Notes under the pieces: model-generated | Told to the model about the DNA's origin: nothing | Database searches by the model: none | The model's input: only the letters and a program-made list of their open reading frames with translations | Part shown: positions 53,468-64,000 of the stretch, one piece after another | How the letters are laid out: each line of letters starts with the position of its first letter | Position numbering within the stretch: the first letter of the stretch is position 1 | DNA from: Rhynchopus euleeides | Lineage: Eukaryota; Euglenozoa; Diplonemea; Diplonemida; Diplonemidae | Direction: 5' to 3' | Assembly (NCBI GenBank): GCA_963210315.1 | Contig: OY723323.1 | Coordinates: 806,001 to 870,000 of the forward strand | DNA: 64,000 nucleotides | Program-made: the position numbers and the translations under genes

Positions 53468-53670
53468 TCCTGCCTCATACCCGCCATGCCCGCAATGCAC
53501 TTCCGGATCACATGGTTGTGGATTTTTAGCGCCTTCCGCATTCCCTCGAAAGACTCCTCCAAGCAGAGGGTCGAGGCCTGCACGTCTGTGACCACGAGTG
53601 TCGTGATCTTCGTCTCTGTGGAGTAGTCATCGAAGAGCAGCGCCTGCTGGCTGTCTTCGTTCAGCATCAT
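53468..53670 (-). pseudogene. fragment of a class III nucleotidyl cyclase gene
   Basis: The - strand frame reads KITTLVVTDVQASTLCLEES followed by MRKALKIHNHVIRKCIAGMAG. This aligns with the start of the cyclase domain in the gene at 43560 (VALAFTDIRAST...MKKAMVVHNAVMRSLIAEWGG), including the metal-binding Asp. Similarity stops at GMAG, where GYEVKT would follow; a one-base change of frame gives GYE and then unrelated residues. On its 5' side the fragment abuts the 31-bp satellite. It is a remnant of a second cyclase gene, or a single exon (GCAG|GTAATC could be a donor) whose other exons lie elsewhere. Confidence 0.6.
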
Positions 53671-53675
53671 ACGAC

Positions 53676-56600
53676 TACTCGGCCGGCGATGGGCCGATCT
53701 CGGCAGTGCTGGGCCGGCTACGGGCCGATCTCGCCCGTACTGGGCCGGCTATGGGCCGATCTCGCCCGTACTGGGCCGGCTATGGGCCGATCTCGGCAGT
53801 GCTGGGCCGGGTATGGGCCGATCTCGCCCGTACTGGGCCGGACATGGGCCGATCTCGGCAGTGCTGGGCCGGCTATGGGCCGATCTCGGCAGTGCTGGGC
53901 CGGACATGGGCCGATCTCGCCCGTACTGGGCCGGCTATGGGCCGATCTCGGCAGTACTGGGCCGGCTATGGGCCGATCTCGCCCGTACTGGGCCGGCTAT
54001 GGGCCGATCTCGGCAGTGCTGGGCCGGGTATGGGCCGATCTCGCCCGTACTGGGCCGGACATGGGCCGATCTCGGCAGTGCTGGGCCGGCTATGGGCCGA
54101 TGTCGGCAGTGCTGGGCCGGACATGGGCCGATCTCGCCCGTACTGGGCCGGCTATGGGCCGATCTCGGCAGTACTGGGCCGGCTATGGGCCGATCTCGCC
54201 CGTACTGGGCCGGCTATGGGCCGATCTCGGCAGTGCTGGGCCGGGTATGGGCCGATCTCGCCCGTACTGGGCCGGACATGGGCCGATCTCGGCAGTGCTG
54301 GGCCGGCTATGGGCCGATCTCGGCAGTGCTGGGCCGGACATGGGCCGATCTCGCCCGTACTGGGCCGGCTATGGGCCGATCTCGGCAGTGCTGGGCCGGC
54401 TATGGGCCGATCTCGCCCGTACTGGGCCGGCTATGGGCCGATCTCGCCCGTACTGGGCCGGCTACGGGCCGATCTCGGCAGTACTGGGCCGGCTATGGGC
54501 CGATCTCGGCAGTGCTAGGCCGGCTATGGGCCGATCTCGCCCGTACTGGGCCGGACATGGGCCGATCTCGGCAGTGCTGGGCCGGGTATGGGCCGATCTC
54601 GCCCGTACTGGGCCGGACATGGGCCGATCTCGGCAGTGCTGGGCCGGCTATGGGCCGATCTCGGCAGTGCTGGGCCGGCTACGGGCCGATCTCGCCCGTA
54701 CTGGGCCGGCTATGGGCCGATCTCGCCCGTACTGGGCCGGACATGGGCCGACCTCGGCAGTGCTGGGCCGGCTATGGGCCGATCTCGCCCGTACTGGGCC
54801 GGCTACGGGCCGATCTCGGCAGTGCTGGGCCGGCTACGGGCCGATCTCGGCAGTACTGGGCCGGCTATGGGCCGATCTCGGCAGTGCTAGGCCGGCTATG
54901 GGCCGATCTCGCCCGTACTGGGCCGGACATGGGCCGATCTCGGCAGTGCTGGGCCGGGTATGGGCCGATCTCGCCCGTACTGGGCCGGACATGGGCCGAT
55001 CTCGGCAGTGCTGGGCCGGCTATGGGCCGATCTCGGCAGTGCTGGGCCGGACATGGGCCGATCTCGGCAGTGCTGGGCCGGCTATGGGCCGATCTCGGCA
55101 GTGCTGGGCCGGACATGGGCCGATCTCGGCAGTGCTGGGCCGGCTATGGGCCGATCTCGGCAGTGCTGGGCCGGACATGGGCCGATCTCGCCCGTACTGG
55201 GCCGGCTATGGGCCGATCTCGGCAGTGCTGGGCCGGCTATGGGCCGATCTCGGCAGTGCTGGGCCGGCTACGGGCCGATCTCGCCCGTACTGGGCCGGAC
55301 ATGGGCCGATCTCGGCAGTGCTGGGCCGGCTATGGGCCGATCTCGGCAGTGCTGGGCCGGCTACGGGCCGATCTCGCCCGTACTGGGCCGGCTATGGGCC
55401 GATCTCGCCCGTACTGGGCCGGACATGGGCCGACCTCGGCAGTGCTGGGCCGGCTATGGGCCGATCTCGCCCGTACTGGGCCGGCTACGGGCCGATCTCG
55501 GCAGTGCTGGGCCGGCTACGGGCCGATCTCGGCAGTACTGGGCCGGCTATGGGCCGATCTCGGCAGTGCTAGGCCGGCTATGGGCCGATCTCGCCCGTAC
55601 TGGGCCGGACATGGGCCGATCTCGGCAGTGCTGGGCCGGGTATGGGCCGATCTCGCCCGTACTGGGCCGGACATGGGCCGATCTCGGCAGTGCTGGGCCG
55701 GACATGGGCAGATCTCGCCCGTACTGGGCCGGCTATGGGCCGATCTCGGCAGTGCTGGGCCGGCTATGGGCCGATCTCGGCAGTGCTGGGCCGGACATGG
55801 GCCGATCTCGCCCGTACTGGGCCGGCTATGGGCCGATCTCGGCAGTGCTGGGCCGGCTATGGGCCGATCTCGCCCGTACTGGGCCGGACATGGGCCGACC
55901 TCGGCAGTGCTGGGCCGGCTATGGGCCGATCTCGCCCGTACTGGGCCGGCTATGGGCCGATCTCGCCCGTACTGGGCCGGCTATGGGCCGATCTCGGCAG
56001 TGCTGGGCCGGGTATGGGCCGATCTCGCCCGTACTGGGCCGGACATGGGCCGATCTCGGCAGTGCTGGGCCGGGTATGGGCCGATCTCGCCCGTACTGGG
56101 CCGGCTATGGGCCGATCTCGGCAGTGCTGGGCCGGCTATGGGCCGATCTCGGCAGTGCTGGGCCGGCTACGGGCCGATCTCGCCCGTACTGGGCCGGCTA
56201 TGGGCCGATCTCGCCCGTACTGGGCCGGACATGGGCCGACCTCGGCAGTGCTGGGCCGGCTATGGGCCGATCTCGCCCGTACTGGGCCGGCTACGGGCCG
56301 ATCTCGGCAGTGCTGGGCCGGCTACGGGCCGATCTCGGCAGTACTGGGCCGGCTATGGGCCGATCTCGGCAGTGCTAGGCCGGCTATGGGCCGATCTCGC
56401 CCGTACTGGGCCGGACATGGGCCGATCTCGGCAGTGCTGGGCCGGGTATGGGCCGATCTCGCCCGTACTGGGCCGGACATGGGCCGATCTCGGCAGTGCT
56501 GGGCCGGCTATGGGCCGATCTCGGCAGTGCTGGGCCGGCTATGGGCCGATCTCGGCAGTGCTGGGCCGGACATGGGCCGATCTCGGCAGTGCTGGGCCGG

Positions 56601-59600
56601 CTATGGGCCGATCTCGGCAGTACTGGGCCGGCTATGGGCCGATCTCGCCCGTACTGGGCCGGCTACGGGCCGATCTCGGCAGTACTGGGCCGGCTATGGG
56701 CCGATCTCGGCAGTGCTAGGCCGGCTATGGGCCGATCTCGCCCGTACTGGGCCGGACATGGGCCGATCTCGGCAGTGCTGGGCCGGGTATGGGCCGATCT
56801 CGCCCGTACTGGGCCGGACATGGGCCGATCTCGGCAGTGCTGGGCCGGCTATGGGCCGATCTCGGCAGTGCTGGGCCGGCTACGGGCCGATCTCGCCCGT
56901 ACTGGGCCGGCTATGGGCCGATCTCGCCCGTACTGGGCCGGACATGGGCCGACCTCGGCAGTGCTGGGCCGGCTATGGGCCGATCTCGCCCGTACTGGGC
57001 CGGCTACGGGCCGATCTCGGCAGTGCTGGGCCGGCTACGGGCCGATCTCGGCAGTACTGGGCCGGCTATGGGCCGATCTCGGCAGTGCTAGGCCGGCTAT
57101 GGGCCGATCTCGCCCGTACTGGGCCGGACATGGGCCGATCTCGGCAGTGCTGGGCCGGGTATGGGCCGATCTCGCCCGTACTGGGCCGGACATGGGCCGA
57201 TCTCGGCAGTGCTGGGCCGGCTATGGGCCGATCTCGGCAGTGCTGGGCCGGACATGGGCCGATCTCGGCAGTGCTGGGCCGGCTATGGGCCGATCTCGGC
57301 AGTGCTGGGCCGGACATGGGCCGATCTCGGCAGTGCTGGGCCGGCTATGGGCCGATCTCGGCAGTGCTGGGCCGGACATGGGCCGATCTCGCCCGTACTG
57401 GGCCGGCTATGGGCCGATCTCGGCAGTGCTGGGCCGGCTATGGGCCGATCTCGGCAGTGCTGGGCCGGCTACGGGCCGATCTCGCCCGTACTGGGCCGGA
57501 CATGGGCCGATCTCGGCAGTGCTGGGCCGGCTATGGGCCGATCTCGGCAGTGCTGGGCCGGCTACGGGCCGATCTCGCCCGTACTGGGCCGGCTATGGGC
57601 CGATCTCGCCCGTACTGGGCCGGACATGGGCCGACCTCGGCAGTGCTGGGCCGGCTATGGGCCGATCTCGCCCGTACTGGGCCGGCTACGGGCCGATCTC
57701 GGCAGTGCTGGGCCGGCTACGGGCCGATCTCGGCAGTACTGGGCCGGCTATGGGCCGATCTCGGCAGTGCTAGGCCGGCTATGGGCCGATCTCGCCCGTA
57801 CTGGGCCGGACATGGGCCGATCTCGGCAGTGCTGGGCCGGGTATGGGCCGATCTCGCCCGTACTGGGCCGGACATGGGCCGATCTCGGCAGTGCTGGGCC
57901 GGACATGGGCAGATCTCGCCCGTACTGGGCCGGCTATGGGCCGATCTCGGCAGTGCTGGGCCGGCTATGGGCCGATCTCGGCAGTGCTGGGCCGGACATG
58001 GGCCGATCTCGCCCGTACTGGGCCGGCTATGGGCCGATCTCGGCAGTGCTGGGCCGGCTATGGGCCGATCTCGCCCGTACTGGGCCGGACATGGGCCGAC
58101 CTCGGCAGTGCTGGGCCGGCTATGGGCCGATCTCGCCCGTACTGGGCCGGCTATGGGCCGATCTCGCCCGTACTGGGCCGGCTATGGGCCGATCTCGGCA
58201 GTGCTGGGCCGGGTATGGGCCGATCTCGCCCGTACTGGGCCGGACATGGGCCGATCTCGGCAGTGCTGGGCCGGGTATGGGCCGATCTCGCCCGTACTGG
58301 GCCGGCTATGGGCCGATCTCGGCAGTGCTGGGCCGGCTATGGGCCGATCTCGGCAGTGCTGGGCCGGCTACGGGCCGATCTCGCCCGTACTGGGCCGGCT
58401 ATGGGCCGATCTCGCCCGTACTGGGCCGGACATGGGCCGACCTCGGCAGTGCTGGGCCGGCTATGGGCCGATCTCGCCCGTACTGGGCCGGCTACGGGCC
58501 GATCTCGGCAGTGCTGGGCCGGCTACGGGCCGATCTCGGCAGTACTGGGCCGGCTATGGGCCGATCTCGGCAGTGCTAGGCCGGCTATGGGCCGATCTCG
58601 CCCGTACTGGGCCGGACATGGGCCGATCTCGGCAGTGCTGGGCCGGGTATGGGCCGATCTCGCCCGTACTGGGCCGGACATGGGCCGATCTCGGCAGTGC
58701 TGGGCCGGCTATGGGCCGATCTCGGCAGTGCTGGGCCGGCTATGGGCCGATCTCGGCAGTGCTGGGCCGGACATGGGCCGATCTCGGCAGTGCTGGGCCG
58801 GCTATGGGCCGATCTCGGCAGTGCTGGGCCGGACATGGGCCGATCTCGCCCGTACTGGGCCGGCTATGGGCCGATCTCGGCAGTGCTGGGCCGGCTATGG
58901 GCCGATCTCGCCCGTACTGGGCCGGACATGGGCCGATCTCGGCAGTGCTGGGCCGGCTATGGGCCGATCTCGGCAGTGCTGGGCCGGCTACGGGCCGATC
59001 TCGCCCGTACTGGGCCGGCTATGGGCCGATCTCGCCCGTACTGGGCCGGACATGGGCCGACCTCGGCAGTGCTGGGCCGGCTATGGGCCGATCTCGCCCG
59101 TACTGGGCCGGCTACGGGCCGATCTCGGCAGTGCTGGGCCGGCTACGGGCCGATCTCGGCAGTACTGGGCCGGCTATGGGCCGATCTCGGCAGTGCTAGG
59201 CCGGCTATGGGCCGATCTCGCCCGTACTGGGCCGGACATGGGCCGATCTCGGCAGTGCTGGGCCGGGTATGGGCCGATCTCGCCCGTACTGGGCCGGACA
59301 TGGGCCGATCTCGGCAGTGCTGGGCCGGCTATGGGCCGATCTCGGCAGTGCTGGGCCGGACATGGGCAGATCTCGCCCGTACTGGGCCGGCTATGGGCCG
59401 ATCTCGGCAGTGCTGGGCCGGCTATGGGCCGATCTCGGCAGTGCTGGGCCGGACATGGGCCGATCTCGCCCGTACTGGGCCGGCTATGGGCCGATCTCGG
59501 CAGTGCTGGGCCGGCTATGGGCCGATCTCGCCCGTACTGGGCCGGACATGGGCCGACCTCGGCAGTGCTGGGCCGGCTATGGGCCGATCTCGCCCGTACT

Positions 59601-61991
59601 GGGCCGGCTATGGGCCGATCTCGCCCGTACTGGGCCGGCTATGGGCCGATCTCGGCAGTGCTGGGCCGGGTATGGGCCGATCTCGCCCGTACTGGGCCGG
59701 ACATGGGCCGATCTCGGCAGTGCTGGGCCGGCTATGGGCCGATCTCGGCAGTGCTGGGCCGGACATGGGCCGATCTCGCCCGTACTGGGCCGGCTATGGG
59801 CCGATCTCGGCAGTACTGGGCCGGCTATGGGCCGATCTCGCCCGTACTGGGCCGGCTATGGGCCGATCTCGGCAGTGCTGGGCCGGGTATGGGCCGATCT
59901 CGCCCGTACTGGGCCGGACATGGGCCGATCTCGGCAGTGCTGGGCCGGCTATGGGCCGATCTCGGCAGTGCTGGGCCGGACATGGGCCGATCTCGCCCGT
60001 ACTGGGCCGGCTATGGGCCGATCTCGGCAGTGCTGGGCCGGCTATGGGCCGATCTCGCCCGTACTGGGCCGGACATGGGCCGACCTCGGCAGTGCTGGGC
60101 CGGCTATGGGCCGATCTCGCCCGTACTGGGCCGGCTATGGGCCGATCTCGCCCGTACTGGGCCGGACATGGGCCGACCTCGGCAGTGCTGGGCCGGCTAT
60201 GGGCCGATCTCGCCCGTACTGGGCCGGCTACGGGCCGATGTCGGCAGTGCTGGGCCGGCTACGGGCCGATCTCGGCAGTACTGGGCCGGCTATGGGCCGA
60301 TCTCGGCAGTGCTAGGCCGGCTATGGGCCGATCTCGCCCGTACTGGGCCGGACATGGGCCGATCTCGGCAGTGCTGGGCCGGGTATGGGCCGATCTCGCC
60401 CGTACTGGGCCGGACATGGGCCGATCTCGGCAGTGCTGGGCCGGCTATGGGCCGATCTCGGCAGTGCTGGGCCGGACATGGGCAGATCTCGCCCGTACTG
60501 GGCCGGCTATGGGCCGATCTCGGCAGTGCTGGGCCGGCTATGGGCCGATCTCGGCAGTGCTGGGCCGGACATGGGCCGATCTCGCCCGTACTGGGCCGGC
60601 TATGGGCCGATCTCGGCAGTGCTGGGCCGGCTATGGGCCGATCTCGCCCGTACTGGGCCGGACATGGGCCGACCTCGGCAGTGCTGGGCCGGCTATGGGC
60701 CGATCTCGCCCGTACTGGGCCGGCTATGGGCCGATCTCGCCCGTACTGGGCCGGCTACGGGCCGATCTCGGCAGTGCTGGGCCGGCTACGGGCCGATCTC
60801 GGCAATACTGGGCCGGCTATGGGCCGATCTCGGCAGTGCTGGGCCGGCTATGGGCCGATCTCGCCCGTACTGGGCCGGACATGGGCCGATCTCGGCAGTG
60901 CTGGGCCGGGTATGGGCCGATCTCGCCCGTACTGGGCCGGACATGGGCCGATCTCGGCAGTGCTGGGCCGGCTATGGGCCGATCTCGGCAGTGCTGGGCC
61001 GGACATGGGCCGATCTCGCCCGTACTGGGCCGGCTATGGGCCGATCTCGGCAGTGCTGGGCCGGCTATGGGCCGATCTCGCCCGTACTGGGCCGGACATG
61101 GGCCGATCTCGGCAGTGCTGGGCCGGCTATGGGCCGATCTCGCCCGTACTGGGCCGGCTATGGGCCGATCTCGGCAGTGCTGGGCCGGCTATGGGCCGAT
61201 CTCGCCCGTACTGGGCCGGACATGGGCCGATCTCGGCAGTGCTGGGCCGGCTATGGGCCGATCTCGCCCGTACTGGGCCGGCTATGGGCCGATCTCGGCA
61301 GTGCTGGGCCGGCTATGGGCCGATCTCGGCAGTGCTGGGCCGGACATGGGCCGATCTCGCCCGTACTGGGCCGGCTATGGGCCGATCTCGGCAGTGCTGG
61401 GCCGGCTATGGGCCGATCTCGCCCGTACTGGGCCGGACATGGGCCGACCTCGGCAGTGCTGGGCCGGCTATGGGCCGATCTCGCCCGTACTGGGCCGGCT
61501 ATGGGCCGATCTCGCCCGTACTGGGCCGGCTACGGGCCGATCTCGGCAGTGCTGGGCCGGCTACGGGCCGATCTCGGCAGTACTGGGCCGGCTATGGGCC
61601 GATCTCGGCAGTGCTGGGCCGGCTATGGGCCGATCTCGCCCGTACTGGGCCGGCTACGGGCCGATCTCGGCAGTGCTGGGCCGGCTACGGGCCGATCTCG
61701 GCAGTACTGGGCCGGCTATGGGCCGATCTCGGCAGTGCTGGGCCGGCTATGGGCCGATCTCGCCCGTACTGGGCCGGACATGGGCCGATCTCGGCAGTGC
61801 TGGGCCGGCTATGGGCCGATCTCGGCAGTGCTGGGCCGGACATGGGCCGATCTCGGCAGTGCTGGGGCGGCTATGGGCCGATCTCGCCCGTAGTGGGCCG
61901 GCTATGGGCCGATCTCGGCAGTGCTGGGCCGGCTATGGGCAGATCTCGCCCGTACTGGGCCGGACATGGGCCGATCTCGGCAGTGCTGGGC
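53676..61991 (+). repeat. 31-bp satellite array, about 268 copies
   Basis: A gap-free array of a 31-bp unit: GGGCCGATCTC, then one of two middle blocks (GGCAGTGCT or GCCCGTACT, less often GGCAGTACT), then GGGCCGG and one of CTAT, ACAT, GTAT or CTAC. Units hold length almost without exception over 8.3 kb; variation is substitution at a few fixed positions. All three + frames are open over long stretches and read the same 31-residue repeat (MGRSRPYWAGYGPIS ... VLGRLWADLARTGPA). The only stops come from GCTAGGC variants. It starts against the cyclase fragment and ends in non-repeat DNA at 61992. It is treated as satellite, not as a gene. Confidence 0.95.
54588..58811 (+). repeat. 2,201-bp higher-order duplication within the satellite
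   Basis: The order of unit variants at 54588 to about 56610 recurs at 56789 to about 58811, an offset of 2,201 bp, exactly 71 units. Identical encoded stretches at 54588-54890/56789-57091 and 54960-56378/57161-58579 show it. Shorter offsets (620 and 1,116 bp, also multiples of 31) recur towards 60385. Confidence 0.85.
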
Positions 61992-62608
61992 CAGCCCAGG
62001 GAGTGATGTCCAGACCCTGGGACGACCCAGGCTGTGGGTGGTGCATTTTGGTGCATTTTCCGTCGGTTTAGGTGAAAATTGTCGAATTTTGTCGAAATTT
62101 GACGACAGGTGACGAACAGCGAGAATCCCCGAAAAACCGGTTTTTAATTCATTTTTGGGGGGGGGTCTTCGCTGACGAAGTTTTTGTCGAAGACCCCTGT
62201 CGTCGTCGTCAGAACACTGCCGTCTTCGGTGAAAAACCCCCTGAAACAGCCGTTTTCCTAATTATGTGACGAACGACGAAGTTTGTCGAAGTTTGTCGAC
62301 CAGCGAAGACCCCCTATACCCTTGTTTGTTTAGTTGCCCTGGCCAGGAGGTGGACACGGAGTGTCTTGGGGGCCTTCAGGGCATCATTCACGCACCGCCG
62401 ATTCGTCGATCGCGGGACCACCACGCCGTGTCGCGGGGGTGGTGTTCCGCAAGGATTTTCACAGGGCACAGTATTCCTGCGTTGTGATCACAACCTGAAC
62501 CGTTCTTTCATTTTTACCAGTTACCTACCCCCCCCCCCCGTGTTTAAGTCCCCTATCCATATGATGTGTTTAAGTCCCCTCGGCGGCCAATTTTCCCGAA
62601 GGGACTTA
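61992..62608. other. spacer right of the satellite, with short inverted repeats
   Basis: No gene was found. It holds repeated GTCGAA/GACGAA motifs at 62080-62310, the third GGGGTCTTCGCT element (below), and two copies of GTGTTTAAGTCCCCT at about 62541 and 62567 that recur at the window's right edge. Confidence 0.4.
62160..62313. mobile_element. about 154-bp MITE-like element, GGGGTCTTCGCT family, copy 3
   Basis: Ends GGGGTCTTCGCTGACGAAG and (right) CAGCGAAGACCCCC are inverted repeats. The inside has several GACGAAG/CTTCGTC-like motifs. It is less similar inside than copies 1 and 2 are to each other. Confidence 0.5.
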
Positions 62609-63226
62609 CTGGGGGGGGGCAATTAATCGTGCATAGTCGAATAATCGTGCATAGTCAAATAATAGTGCCTTTTTGAAACGGGCATTTATAAAGTTTTTTC
62701 CGCTGAATAATCGTGGGGTGCACGATTATTCACTTTTGGCTATTTTCGGTCAGTTCTGGAAGAAAAATGAGCAAATTTTCCCGCAGAATATTCAAAAACC
62801 CCGGTCTTCTGAATGTTGGGAGCCCGTGCGGATCGTGGTGGGGTCATTTCGACCATGGGGTGTCTGTCTTCACCCGTGACTGGTCGTCACCATTTTGGCT
62901 CATATTCGTCCACATGTCCGGACTTGTGTGCCTCCAGTTTCAACACAAAAATGAGCCCAGACGGTGACTGCCAGTAAGGGGTGAAGACAGACACCCCATG
63001 GCCAAAATGACCCCACTACGATCCGCACAGATTCCAAATATGCAAACGGACGAGGTTCTTGCGATGTTTGTCCCCAGAACTGACCAGAAAACTTGCAAAA
63101 GTGAATAATCGTGCACCCCACGATTATTCCCCCCCGTCAACTTTTTGACTTTTTTTGGGCCCCTCAATTATACCCGCCCGTTCGCCAATTAATAGTGGAG
63201 TGCACGATTATTTGCCCCCCCCCCAG
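62609..63226. mobile_element. 0.6-kb foldback element with AATAATCGTGCAC tips
   Basis: Inverted ends CTGGGGGGGGGCAA and TTTGCCCCCCCCCCAG with TA outside (62607-62608, 63227-63228). Subterminal copies of AATAATCGTGCA lie on both sides. Inner arms (about 62805-62900 and 62950-63045) contain the CCATGGCCAAAATGACCCC block that also forms the tandem repeat at 26.5-27.4 kb. Confidence 0.7.
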
Positions 63227-64000
63227 TAAACACCCCGGTCTAGTAGTTTGGTTGGGGGGCATTATTTCTCGATTTTTCCAGGTGTCCGTTGGCGGACCAC
63301 CAGGATGTGAGGCACGTGTGGAGGCCAGGGAGGGAGCCTGGGGGCTTCGGATACCCGCGCGTGGCCCGGACTGCCCCGCAGGGGGCAGTCCGGGTCACGT
63401 CGCTCGTCCTCATCCACAGCCTCGCTGTGTGCGATGCAGGTTGTGCGCCAGCCCCTCTTGTCGCACTGGAGTCGGTAATCAATTCTGCGGCACAGCGGGG
63501 CTGCTAGCAGTGGCGAGGGCCGCAGTGTGCCAGTGCTCAGCGCTCTCGGATCCCCACGCCACCCATACTGCCACCCCCAGCTGGCCCCGCCTGAGCACCC
63601 GCTGTGTGTCCCGTCTCCCAGGGGAGAACGTCGGTTGGCCCAGGGGACATGCCATCTCCCATGGGACATCTAGCGGAAAGCTTGACACCTCCCAGGGCTG
63701 GCATCAACCCCTGAGGCACGACATCTCTTGCGCTTCAGGCCCCCTTGGGTTGCTTGCCCTGCAGCTTTGGCAGCCTGACCACCCCAAGTCAGTGGTTATG
63801 GGCAGTGCTTGGCAGAGTAGGGTGGCCCTGAAGCAGTGTGAGAGGCAAAGGGGTTTGAGGCCCCAGCACCCAGGTCCCCAGAATCTGTCCAGATGTGCCT
63901 CGGAATCGATATAATACGGTCTCTCCCCGGTTCCCTCAGGAAACAGGTGGCAGGCGTGTTTAAGTCCCCTCCGATGTGTTTAAGTCCCCTTGGCCCCGAT
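63227..64000. other. right edge, no confident gene
   Basis: An open + frame runs across most of it (to 63914) but shows no motif and begins inside the foldback element. Two GTGTTTAAGTCCCCT motifs lie at about 63957 and 63975, matching those at 62541 and 62567, and may mark the ends of a larger repeat that continues past the window. Confidence 0.4.

Noticed and set aside
53676-61991. CRISPR-like array
   Set aside because: Units are contiguous with no unique spacers, no Cas genes are near, and the genome is eukaryotic.
53689-62071. Long + strand open frames (up to 1,387 codons) through the satellite as protein-coding genes
   Set aside because: All three frames give the same repeat because the unit is 31 bp without stops. 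There is no unique domain, start context or splice signal, so it is listed as satellite with possible translation only as a finding.
63111-63914. 267-codon + frame at the right edge
   Set aside because: It starts inside the foldback element and shows no recognisable domain.

Overview
The window is nuclear DNA of a eukaryote, most likely a free-living protist. It has long, GC-rich, mostly intronless genes. The few cis-introns begin GTATGT/GTATGC and end in a C-rich tract plus CACAG. Homopolymer C/G runs and simple repeats are very frequent. The gene set (NDR-type AGC kinase, USP15-type deubiquitinase, EF-hand/WD40 protein, six-TM class III adenylyl cyclase, LINE with archaeal-type RNase H) and pyrimidine-tract/AG sites just before start codons would suit a euglenozoan such as a diplonemid, where mRNAs receive a spliced leader. 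That placement is inference, and chromerid or dinoflagellate relatives are not excluded. All convincing host genes are on the + strand. The exceptions on the - strand are the transposase gene and a cyclase fragment.

Layout. 0.6-3.6 kb: 5'-truncated LINE with a second shortened copy of its tail. 3.7-5.3 kb: membrane-anchored pepsin-fold protein lacking both catalytic Asp sites. 5.6-8.1 kb: foldback element. 8.8-14.2 kb: three-exon coiled-coil gene whose last intron holds two TA-flanked inverted-repeat elements. 15.6-16.3 kb: mosaic ORF stitched from pieces of the two flanking genes. 17.8-21.5 kb: two-exon USP deubiquitinase. 22.8-27.4 kb: small ORF between direct repeats, a GA array, a palindrome-tipped element and a tandem repeat. 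29.0-30.4 kb: NDR kinase. 31.1-34.7 kb: nested cluster of four repeats (two 1.15-kb inverted-repeat elements, a hAT-like element and a Tc1/mariner-like element inside it). 35.8-37.0 kb: a third 1.15-kb element. 37.5-42.9 kb: EF-hand/WD40 protein. 43.6-45.7 kb: adenylyl cyclase. 48.3-53.1 kb (-): large transposase carrying an N-terminal USP-type peptidase. 53.5-53.7 kb (-): cyclase fragment. 53.7-62.0 kb: 8.3-kb satellite of a 31-bp unit. 62.2-64.0 kb: more small elements.

The most unusual objects are: (1) the fusion of a ubiquitin-specific-protease domain to a DDE (IS5/PIF-Harbinger-type) transposase in one 1,599-codon frame; (2) the 31-bp satellite, whose length (not a multiple of three) and lack of stops make all three forward frames read the same 31-residue repeat, with a 2,201-bp higher-order unit; (3) the circularly permuted mosaic ORF with short homologies at its joints; and (4) a set of inverted-repeat elements whose tips are arrays of an element-specific short palindrome and which sit between TA dinucleotides. 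No rRNA, tRNA, CRISPR or LTR-type element was recognised.
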